31,087 nucleotides of DNA from positions 1-31,087 of the forward strand of contig NZ_DLFW01000010.1 in the NCBI RefSeq assembly GCF_002482385.1, read 5' to 3'. This stretch comes from Dysgonomonas sp. UBA7710 (GTDB lineage Bacteria; Bacteroidota; Bacteroidia; Bacteroidales; Dysgonomonadaceae). The notes under the pieces were generated by a model. The model worked only from the letters and a program-made list of their open reading frames with translations. It did not search any database and was not told the DNA's origin. Position numbers and translations under genes: made by a program. Positions 24,898 to 31,087 of the stretch are shown one piece after another. How positions within the stretch are numbered: the stretch's first letter is position 1; each line of letters opens with the position of its first letter.

Positions 24898-24938
24898 CAC
24901 CTCAACTAAAAAGCTATTTATTATTATACCGCAAATTA

Positions 24939-25295
24939 ATGCGTAACAGTTATTCGTTAGCAATCAGTAAGTTTGGTTTATTGATTGTGACGGTCTTATA
25001 TCTGGGATCTATAAATTTCTTTCATCATATCCATAAGATTGATGATACTATGATCCTCCATTCGCATCCCTATAAAAAAGGGTGTGATGGAAAACCGGCG
25101 CATACTCATACAAAAACAGAATTACAATTAATACAACATTTATCGGCATTTGAAGTAATAGACTTATCGGCATCTATTATCGATTTAAATATCCCGGCTG
25201 TTAAGCCTGTTGTACTTCTTGCAAATTCGAGTGCTGTACTCCATTTTCAGTATCAACGAGGATGTTTTCTGCTGCGTCCTCCACCTTTCTTATAA
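24939..25295 (+). CDS. Small His-rich exported or membrane-anchored protein
   Basis: 118 residues from ATG 24939. An N-terminal hydrophobic helix (about residues 9-27) works as signal peptide or anchor. The outer part has a cluster of possible metal ligands: FFHHIH (H29, H30, H32), HSHPY (H41, H43), C49, HTHT (H55, H57) and H67. It ends in LLRPPPFL, reminiscent of the Arg-Pro-Pro ends of small His-rich proteins (DUF2946-like) often found next to TonB receptors for metals; that comparison is from memory. The TonB receptor gene follows after 57 nt on the same strand without a new promoter box. I infer a periplasm-facing metal-binding accessory protein; which metal is open. Confidence 0.75.
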   Translation: MRNSYSLAISKFGLLIVTVLYLGSINFFHHIHKIDDTMILHSHPYKKGCDGKPAHTHTKTELQLIQHLSAFEVIDLSASIIDLNIPAVKPVVLLANSSAVLHFQYQRGCFLLRPPPFL

Positions 25296-25352
25296 TCCGG
25301 CATCCGGAACCAGACTTTACTTTTACAGATACTGATTAATTAAAAATAAAAA

Positions 25353-27737
25353 ATGAAAAAACATATAATAGTATTATTTATATTAATACTGTCTGCAGGA
25401 GTAATGCAGGCTAATCTGGTGCGTACCGACGCCAATATTTTCGGACATGTGGTTAATAGTAAGACGGGTCAACATATTTCGTATATTAATATTATCCTTA
25501 AAAATACAACAATAGGAGTTGCTACAGATGCAACCGGGCATTATGCACTAAAAAACTTACCCGAAGGAACGTTTACGGTTGTTGCTGAAGGTATCGGATT
25601 CAAACCTCAGGAGAAAGAAGTAGACTTGAAACGCGGGAAATCGATAGAGGTGAACTTTGAAATAGAAGAAGATGCACTGAATCTTAATGAAGTTGTTGTT
25701 ACGGCAGGACGTACTTCTCAAAAAAGGGCCGAAGCCCCTGTGATAGTAAATACCATCAGTACCAAAATGCTGGAAACAACCCAGTCGGTCGTATTAGGTG
25801 AAGGTTTGAATTACTGTACCGGCTTACGTTATGAGAACGATTGCCAGAATTGTGGTTTTTCCCAAATACGTATGAATGGTATGGAAGGCCCTTATTCGCA
25901 GATACTGATAAACAGCCGCCCTATATTTAGCGGGCTTGCCGGAGTTTATGGTTTGGAACTGATTCCGGCTAATATGCTGGAACGGATAGAAGTTGTACGT
26001 GGTGGTGGTTCGGTACTTTACGGATCGAATGCTATTGCCGGAACTATTAACCTGATACTGAAGGACCCGAAAACGAATTCATTCGAAGCAGGATTTAATA
26101 CTTCATTGATAGGTGCGGGGCTAAGTGGTTCTAATGGCCCGGCAGCCGATTATAATGCAACAATGAATGCAACTCTGGTTACAGAAGATCATAAGACCGG
26201 AATTTCGGTATTCGGTAATATGCGCGACCGCAAGATGTTTGATGCTAATGGTGATAGTTTCTCCGAGATAGCACCAATGAAAAACACCGTTATCGGCACC
26301 CGGATATTTCATCGTCCTGCATACAGGAGCAAAATAAGCCTCGACTTCTTCAATATCCGTGAACAGCGCAAGGGTGGTAATAAGCAGGACTATCCTGACC
26401 ATGAGCGGGATATATCGGAATCGGTAAAACATGACATGGTGACAGGAGCATTGACCTATGAACAATATCTGCGGGAGAGCGACCTGCTTACCGTATTTGC
26501 TTCGGGACAATATCTTGACCGCGATTCATACTACGGAGCCAGGCAATCGTTAAGCGATTACGGTAATACAAAAGATAAAACATTTAATATCGGTACCCAA
26601 TATAAGGCTTCGATAAATGATATTTCAACTCTTATAGGAGGTGTAGAACATACCGGATCACATTTGACAGACAAAAAGCTGGGATATCCTGAATACAAGG
26701 TGAATGATGATGGTGAAATAGAAACAACGCATATTCCTAATCGTATCGTATCCGACCAGTCACTTTCTACTACCGGAGCATTTGCTCAATATGAAATTAA
26801 GGTTGGTAAAGCCAAGTTTCTTGCGGGAGCTCGTGTAGAGCATTATTCTATCAACGATAAACAGACAGATAGCGACAAATCGGGAACTGTACTTGTGCCC
26901 CGGGCAAGTATAATGTATGATCTTACGGATTATCTGCAAACGCGTCTTGGTTTTTCGAGAGGCTATCGTGCTCCGCAAATATTCGATGAGGATCTTCATA
27001 TAGAGACATCGGGTTCGCGTCAGGTGATAAATAAGAATGATCCGGACCTGAAGCAAGAAAACAGTTCGAGTTTCACCTTGTCTTTCGATTTCAATAAGAA
27101 ACTGGGAGGTATCAATACTAATATCCTGATAGAAGGCTTTTACAATAAATTGCATAATCCCTTCAGAAATGAAATAGGTGAACCTGATGAGAATGGTACA
27201 GTGATCTATACCCGTATCAATTCAAAAGACGGGGCGTCGGTACAAGGTTTGAATCTGGAATTGAAAATAATGCCGTCAGATAAACTGAGTGCGAGCGCCG
27301 GATTTACAGTTCAGTCCAGTAAGTATAAGACTGCTGAGGAGACCTTTGGAGAAAAGAACTTTTTCAGGACTCCGGATACATATGGTTTCTTTACTGTGGA
27401 CTGGGAGTTTGCACGTAATTTCGGTGTGTCAGGAACAGGCAATTATACAGGTAAGATGTTAGTGCCTTATTTTGGAGTTGATTTGCCGGAGGGAAATGTA
27501 CGTGATGCCGGGGAACTACGCAAGTCAAAAACATTTTTCGATGCAGGCCTGAAGTTTCATTACGATATGAGGATAACTGGTGGTGTAACGGTTGAGTGGT
27601 TTGCCGGTATGAAGAATATATTCAATTCTTATCAGAAAGATTTTGATAAAGGTATTGACAGGGACCCTTCTTATATTTACGGACCAAGTTTACCCCGTAC
27701 TGTGTTTCTCGGATTTAAAATAGGCAATTTGCTATAA
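25353..27737 (+). CDS. TonB-dependent receptor, probable metal or metal-chelate uptake
   Basis: 794 residues. A signal peptide (about 1-20) precedes a carboxypeptidase-regulatory-like domain (about 28-108), a TonB-box-like LNEVVVTA (111-118), the plug domain (about 125-238, with the conserved ERIEVVRGGGSVLYGSNAIA) and a 22-strand-type barrel whose final segment is SLPRTVFLGFKIGNLL. The plug carries C155 and a C164-Q-N-C167 pair, unusual for a generic receptor. This resembles the cobalamin/haem/metal-chelate receptor branch rather than the SusC branch, and no SusD follows. With the His-rich protein upstream I infer import of a metal ion or complex, powered by TonB-ExbBD. The substrate is not determined by the sequence. 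Confidence 0.9.
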   Translation: MKKHIIVLFILILSAGVMQANLVRTDANIFGHVVNSKTGQHISYINIILKNTTIGVATDATGHYALKNLPEGTFTVVAEGIGFKPQEKEVDLKRGKSIEVNFEIEEDALNLNEVVVTAGRTSQKRAEAPVIVNTISTKMLETTQSVVLGEGLNYCTGLRYENDCQNCGFSQIRMNGMEGPYSQILINSRPIFSGLAGVYGLELIPANMLERIEVVRGGGSVLYGSNAIAGTINLILKDPKTNSFEAGFNTSLIGAGLSGSNGPAADYNATMNATLVTEDHKTGISVFGNMRDRKMFDANGDSFSEIAPMKNTVIGTRIFHRPAYRSKISLDFFNIREQRKGGNKQDYPDHERDISESVKHDMVTGALTYEQYLRESDLLTVFASGQYLDRDSYYGARQSLSDYGNTKDKTFNIGTQYKASINDISTLIGGVEHTGSHLTDKKLGYPEYKVNDDGEIETTHIPNRIVSDQSLSTTGAFAQYEIKVGKAKFLAGARVEHYSINDKQTDSDKSGTVLVPRASIMYDLTDYLQTRLGFSRGYRAPQIFDEDLHIETSGSRQVINKNDPDLKQENSSSFTLSFDFNKKLGGINTNILIEGFYNKLHNPFRNEIGEPDENGTVIYTRINSKDGASVQGLNLELKIMPSDKLSASAGFTVQSSKYKTAEETFGEKNFFRTPDTYGFFTVDWEFARNFGVSGTGNYTGKMLVPYFGVDLPEGNVRDAGELRKSKTFFDAGLKFHYDMRITGGVTVEWFAGMKNIFNSYQKDFDKGIDRDPSYIYGPSLPRTVFLGFKIGNLL

Positions 27738-27746
27738 TTATAATTG

Positions 27747-27963
27747 TGCCAATCAGTAGTTGAAGCGATTATTGTAGTATAGGAGCGTTCGATTGTTTTA
27801 ATCATATAAGCGTTCTTTGTAAAAACTTCTATCTTTCAGTTCGTGTCTGTCGCGTCCTTCCGGGTTTGCCCTCACTTTTGGCATTGCCCAAAAGGGACAC
27901 AGCAATCTGTGATTGCGCGTAGCAGAAAACAATCGGACGTTAAAACTCAACTACTGATTCGCA
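27747..27963. mobile_element. 217-bp element with terminal inverted repeats, short copy
   Basis: The ends TGCCAATCAGTAGTTGA (27747-27763) and TCAACTACTGATTCGCA (27947-27963) are reverse complements at 16 of 17 positions. A second inner pair, CGTTCGATTGTTTT (27786-27799) and AAAACAATCGGACG (27926-27939), matches at 13 of 14. Inner hairpins TTTTGG/CCAAAA (27876-27893) and GCAATC/GATTGC (27902-27916) also occur in the long copy at 18750-19171. There is no open frame of note, so it is a non-autonomous, MITE-like unit. No convincing target duplication is seen. It starts 9 nt after the receptor stop codon and may also end its transcript. Confidence 0.78.
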
Positions 27964-27992
27964 TTATTTATTAGTTGTTATAATTGCTATAT

Positions 27993-28436
27993 TTATTTCT
28001 GAGAAATTAAGTTGAAGACGGTCTTGGTCTCTACCTGAATCTGCTTTGTAGTCAAAAATTCGTCTTTATCATCATATATATGAACAGTAATATCGGATTT
28101 TTCAGACCATCTTGCATTGTCTTTGTCCCATTTTGTATATGCTACATAAGCCACTTTGTTTGCATTTCCGTATTGATAAGCATATGTTGCGAGATTTTCC
28201 CATCCGGTATTATCATTCCATATGCTTATTGTCTTTTCTACGATGTTCCCGTTTTGGTCATAGTGGTAATATTCTTTGCTTTCGGGTTTTGAAGTTTCTT
28301 TATTGATAGAAACATATTCTTTCTTTACTCCAAACTCTCCGTTTTCTACATTACTGTAAGTCATTACATTTCTCGCACTAAGATTCATTGTTGAAACTAA
28401 TACTGCAAATACTGAAGTTAGGATTGTTGCTTTCAT
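27993..28436 (-). CDS. DUF3836-type small secreted protein
   Basis: 147 residues with a signal peptide (MKATILTSVFAVLVSTMNLS, cut near AR) and a mature part rich in Tyr, Trp, Asn, Asp and Lys. Segments such as SKEYYHYDQNGNIVEKTISI and YAYQYGNANKVAYVAYTKWD have the YD-like pattern of the Bacteroidales family DUF3836, whose role is not known. It stands alone on the minus strand with a very well-formed promoter (28499-28529) and a leader of about 55 nt. It could be a periplasmic or surface protein. The family name is from recognition, not a search. Confidence 0.75.
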   Translation of the reverse strand: MKATILTSVFAVLVSTMNLSARNVMTYSNVENGEFGVKKEYVSINKETSKPESKEYYHYDQNGNIVEKTISIWNDNTGWENLATYAYQYGNANKVAYVAYTKWDKDNARWSEKSDITVHIYDDKDEFLTTKQIQVETKTVFNLISQK

Positions 28437-28891
28437 AATTGTATGTTTTAAGTTATTTGTTTATTGTTTTATTAGTGTATTAGATTACTAGTACACTGCA
28501 AATCTAAGTTGTATTTTTGAACTGACAAAATTTTTTGATAACTTTTTTTATTTAAAATGAAAAATATTTATCAATTATCTAATAATTAGAATGTTGTGTG
28601 TTGTGTTTCCTAGTAGCTTAAATAGTTTATAAGTTGCTAATGAAAAATAGGGGAGAGAGGCTTTATTACAGGCGGGTAATATATTGATGCGAATTAGTAG
28701 TCGGGCTATTATGATACTCAAAGAATTAGTTGCATTCCTTTGAGGCATAAATCAAAAGGGCAGCATACTTCATTCTCCGCCCCATTTATTGTGTGCCGGT
28801 TGAATACAGTGTAACCTATAACCTTTTATAGATTGCAACGAACTGTAATGGATGTTGAAGATTTTCTGAAATTAGTATACAGATTGCATTA
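28437..28891. other. 455-base intergenic region between two minus-strand genes
   Basis: Apart from the DUF3836 promoter it holds no gene I can support. At 28687-28703 a 17-base stretch resembles the terminal repeat of the 217-bp element at 15 positions, but I find no partner end, so it may be a decayed remnant or chance. A CCTTTGA...TCAAAAGG pairing at 28738-28761 is imperfect. No clear terminator lies below the TPR/PD40 gene. Confidence 0.4.
28499..28529 (-). promoter_or_regulatory. Bacteroidota-type promoter of the DUF3836 gene
   Basis: TTTG (complement of 28526-28529), a 19-nt spacer and TAGATTTG (complement of 28499-28506) match TTTG-N19-TAnnTTTG perfectly on the minus strand. The spacing is identical to that of the trxB promoter. 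Confidence 0.8.
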
Positions 28892-30319
28892 TCATTGCAA
28901 GTCCTGTATTTCCTGATTGCGGGCTTGTACTTCCAACGGAGGAATTTGTCGTTGCAATTGCTCCTGTTTCTTTTCCAAATCGGTGATTTCTGTAGCCATC
29001 GTGCGTCTGGCTTCCTGCGAAGATTTACTGTATGTACTTCTCAGATTATCCAGCTTTTCGGATACAGACCTCAAGTCCGATTTCATCTGCACCACTCTGA
29101 AATATGTATCGCGGGCGGTTTTATTCTTAAAGTCGGCAAGTTTATAATATGTATTTCCGTCATTGATTACAAATTCAAAGTCACGTACTACTTTGACCTC
29201 CTCTTTAGGCGCCTTACGGGCAAGAGCGATTAGTTGCGAATAATTTTGGCCTTTCAGCCATGTATCTTTTATAGATGTTATACGGGCCCTGCCGGCCATA
29301 TATTTTTCATCATCGCTTTCTACGATTTTCACGGTCTTATTCGGAATAAAGGTGTAAATACATACTTTACCTTCGGGTTGGAACCTGTCGGAAGCAAACC
29401 ATCCTATTCCTTTTTCTTCGTCCACAACCATCATATAATCATTGTAAAGCGAGTTGAATGGCATATTCAGGCGTTCGGGCGCAAGATAGGTATCGTTATT
29501 CATATTGTAACGCGAGACAAACAGGTCATATCCTCCCAGGCTATCATAATCTTTTGCTGAAAAATAAATGGTAACTCCATCAGCCATTACATAAGGATAG
29601 TTAAGATCACCCGTCAGGTTAAAGTTAGTAGCCGAGAGTTTCTTTTCATTGCCATACTTATCCAATAGTTTCTCCATTGAATATAAAGTATACGAGCCGT
29701 TCTTTTCCGGTTGCGCATAATATATCTTTGTTTCCTTTTCATTAAAATAGACAGTAGATTCTACCCGTTTGTTGGAAGTAAAAACCTTATCAAAATAATC
29801 AAGGCGTCCCGAGCTATGGCTCAACTTGTAGGCTGACAGGAAAGTAGTTTTATCCACTACCAAACTGTCTATTATCTGTATATCCTCAGTGTTGGATACC
29901 ACACGGTTCAGGCGTGACATCTCTTTGCGTTTCTCTTCGAGCCGGGCACGTGCGTCATCATCTTTCTTTTTCAACATGGATTCGTATTTATTGAAAGCTT
30001 CGGTAGCTTCGGCAAACCGAAACTCGTCTGTGTACAGTTGTCCCAGATAATAAAACGAATCCTGTATTCTTTTTTGTGATGCAAACAACAGGCTTTTCTC
30101 TGCCTGTACCCTGTCGCCTCCTGTCTCGAAAAGGCATACCCCGTACCAGTGGTTGATATTCGCATCATTAGGCTTAGTCGCATATTCTGTCTCAAATACA
30201 GGGAGAGCCTTTGCGTATTCCCCTTTCAGATAGAGGTCTTTTGCTTCCGCCAATGTTTGAGAAAATGCAACTGGTAAGCAACAGAAGGAAAGCACTATAT
30301 AAATAAATACCGATTTCAT
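28892..30319 (-). CDS. Exported TPR and PD40 repeat protein
   Basis: 475 residues from ATG 30319. An in-frame ATG ten codons upstream lies inside the -7 box, so it is not used. A signal peptide (MKSVFIYIVLSFCCLPVAFS) is followed by TPR-like helices (about 22-125: AEAKDLYLKGEYAKALPVFE, YYLGQLYTDEFRFAEATEAF). A beta-propeller-like PD40 section (about 185-340) follows with TKIYYAQPEKNGSYTLYSM, VTIYFSAKDYDSLGGYDLFV and GWFASDRFQPEGKVCIYTF. The end (about 405-475) is a coiled coil rich in Gln, Glu and Lys. The domain pairing occurs in Bacteroidota envelope proteins, often with an OmpA domain, which is missing here. A scaffold role in the periplasm is plausible; the partner is unknown. Confidence 0.82.
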   Translation of the reverse strand: MKSVFIYIVLSFCCLPVAFSQTLAEAKDLYLKGEYAKALPVFETEYATKPNDANINHWYGVCLFETGGDRVQAEKSLLFASQKRIQDSFYYLGQLYTDEFRFAEATEAFNKYESMLKKKDDDARARLEEKRKEMSRLNRVVSNTEDIQIIDSLVVDKTTFLSAYKLSHSSGRLDYFDKVFTSNKRVESTVYFNEKETKIYYAQPEKNGSYTLYSMEKLLDKYGNEKKLSATNFNLTGDLNYPYVMADGVTIYFSAKDYDSLGGYDLFVSRYNMNNDTYLAPERLNMPFNSLYNDYMMVVDEEKGIGWFASDRFQPEGKVCIYTFIPNKTVKIVESDDEKYMAGRARITSIKDTWLKGQNYSQLIALARKAPKEEVKVVRDFEFVINDGNTYYKLADFKNKTARDTYFRVVQMKSDLRSVSEKLDNLRSTYSKSSQEARRTMATEITDLEKKQEQLQRQIPPLEVQARNQEIQDLQ

Positions 30320-30346
30320 AAATTGATTGCTGATTATTAATGGTTT

Positions 30347-30354
30347 CAAAGATA
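30347..30354 (-). promoter_or_regulatory. -7 promoter box of the TPR/PD40 gene
   Basis: TATCTTTG on the minus strand matches TAnnTTTG. It overlaps the farther in-frame ATG (30349-30347), which decides for the start at 30319. No -33 TTTG lies at the expected distance. Confidence 0.55.
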
Positions 30355-30488
30355 AGAATTTAAAATTATAAGATATTACAAGTGATGTATAGAATTTAAC
30401 AACATGTCCTGAAAGCGTATCTTGCTTTCATCACTTTAATTGCCGAAATAATAAATAGATATGTGATCTTTGTTGTCAAAATTTGAGT

Positions 30489-30506
30489 TACTTTTGCGTC
30501 GCAAAA
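30489..30506 (+). promoter_or_regulatory. -7 box with overlapping palindrome, DUF486-type gene
   Basis: TACTTTTG (30489-30496) matches TAnnTTTG, 29 nt before the ATG. The 15-base palindrome TTTTGCG-T-CGCAAAA (30492-30506) overlaps its last five bases and spans the probable transcription start. A dimeric repressor bound there would block the promoter. The TTTG at 30469-30472 is 16 nt upstream of the box, shorter than usual. Confidence 0.55.
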
Positions 30507-30525
30507 TATTAACGCTATTACAATT

Positions 30526-30900
30526 ATGAATCTTGTCGGTTTATATACAATATTATTATTAGTTGTATCCAATGTGTTTATGACTTTCGCATGGTACGGA
30601 CATCTGAAAATGAAAGAATATTCATGGTTTGCCGCACTTCCTCTCTTTGGTGTGATACTTATCAGCTGGGGTATTGCATTTTTCGAATATTGTTTTCAGG
30701 TTCCGGCAAACCGTTTGGGCTTCCAGGGCAACGGAGGACCTTTTTCTCTGATGCAGCTTAAAATTATACAGGAAGTTATTACCCTTACCGTTTTCGTCCT
30801 TTTCAGTACGCTGGCATTTAAGACCGAAACTTTCAGATGGAACCATGTACTTGCTTTTGTCTTCCTTGTTGCGGCAGTATATCTCGTTTTTAAGAAGTAG
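30526..30900 (+). CDS. DUF486/DMT-type four-helix membrane protein
   Basis: 124 residues with four hydrophobic helices (about 5-23, 33-53, 78-98, 104-121). The stretch FMTFAWYGHLKMKE and the SWGIAFFEYCFQVPANRLGF segment are typical of the DUF486 family in the drug/metabolite transporter superfamily. Its size suggests it works as a dimer in the inner membrane, like small multidrug-resistance proteins, but no substrate is known. It has its own promoter and ends 2 nt from the stop of the convergent partial gene. Confidence 0.88.
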   Translation: MNLVGLYTILLLVVSNVFMTFAWYGHLKMKEYSWFAALPLFGVILISWGIAFFEYCFQVPANRLGFQGNGGPFSLMQLKIIQEVITLTVFVLFSTLAFKTETFRWNHVLAFVFLVAAVYLVFKK

Positions 30901-30902
30901 AT

Positions 30903-31087
30903 TTAATCCGATCTCTTATTACTCAGGATAGACAGTATAACTATAACACCCATAAATACCGGAGACAACGAACCTGAGAAAACCCGGTATCGATACTCCC
31001 CCATGCAGAGGGAAACGAAGCATCTCGGCAGAGAGTAGTTGACAACCTGCATCTCATATCTTTCTCCCAAAAGGTAACAAAGGTAAC
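30903..31087 (-). CDS. Probable membrane protein, C-terminal part only
   Basis: On the minus strand a frame without a stop runs from the window edge to TAA (complement of 30903-30905), giving 60 residues with no start inside the window. It contains LLGERYEMQVVNYSLPR, MGEYRYRVF and a final hydrophobic segment SPVFMGVIVILSIL before a basic NKRSD end. The GEYRYR-plus-helix pattern recalls the ends of GT39/PMT-type glycosyltransferases, but this is only a resemblance. Convergent orientation with a 2-nt gap to the DUF486 gene is tight yet possible. Chance openness cannot be excluded over 60 codons. Confidence 0.45.
   Translation of the reverse strand, partial: YLCYLLGERYEMQVVNYSLPRCFVSLCMGEYRYRVFSGSLSPVFMGVIVILSILSNKRSD

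Noticed and set aside
24867..24938. 24-codon TTG-initiated extension of the His-rich protein
   Set aside because: It spans the predicted promoter; the ATG at 24939 gives a clean signal or anchor sequence.
25296..25308. TCCGG-CAT-CCGGA mini hairpin between the His-rich gene and the receptor
   Set aside because: Only five pairs and no T-run; too weak to call a terminator, and separation of the two genes would not be expected.
30901..31087. Possible riboswitch-like leader at the right edge, read on either strand
   Set aside because: I found no conserved cobalamin or other riboswitch core boxes, and the minus strand reads better as coding sequence.

Overview
The window looks like chromosome of a member of the Bacteroidota, most likely the order Bacteroidales; Dysgonomonas or a relative is a guess from gene content, not something the sequence proves. 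The grounds are: the joined spc and alpha ribosomal operons with secY-map-infA-rpmJ in the middle; AT-rich leaders that mostly lack a Shine-Dalgarno sequence; promoters with the Bacteroidota -7 box TAnnTTTG, two of them with TTTG exactly 19 nt upstream; outer-membrane receptors with an N-terminal carboxypeptidase-regulatory-like domain; and a DUF3836-type secreted protein.

Bases 1-10116 hold one uninterrupted + strand operon: rpsQ (5' end outside the window), rplN, rplX, rplE, rpsN, rpsH, rplF, rplR, rpsE, rpmD, rplO, secY, map, infA, rpmJ, rpsM, rpsK, rpsD, rpoA and rplQ, closed by a strong intrinsic terminator. Most genes are 1-35 nt apart or overlap. The exceptions are a 126-nt gap before rpsH with a large AT-only inverted repeat, and a 109-nt gap before rpsD. 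S14, S4 and L36 are all zinc-ligand-free forms, and L17 carries an 83-residue low-complexity tail.

Bases 10117-16147 hold pbpC on the minus strand (penicillin-binding protein 1C), diverging from a + strand run: an LPG-synthase-TM/flippase-like membrane protein, a small one-TM protein, a secreted alpha/beta-hydrolase esterase and an orphan LuxR-type response regulator. The regulator converges on a minus-strand helix-hairpin-helix protein; their stop codons overlap in CTAG.

Bases 16144-21750 hold a minus-strand group: ftsK, lolA-like, trxB and the ComEA-like protein. A GC-richer, hairpin-laden element of about 420 bp separates ftsK from lolA. A shorter 217-bp relative with clear terminal inverted repeats lies at 27747-27963. 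I consider this pair the best candidate for an undescribed mobile or structured element.

Bases 21934-27737 hold two outer-membrane proteins on the + strand. The first is a 937-residue beta-barrel protein with a Gly/Pro/Arg-rich tail. The second is a TonB-dependent receptor preceded by a small His-rich exported protein, with a Bacteroidota promoter and a 10-bp palindrome upstream; together these suggest a regulated metal or metal-chelate uptake unit.

Bases 27993-31087 hold a DUF3836-type secreted protein, a TPR/PD40 exported protein, a four-TM DUF486-type protein and, at the right edge on the minus strand, the probable C-terminus of a further membrane protein.
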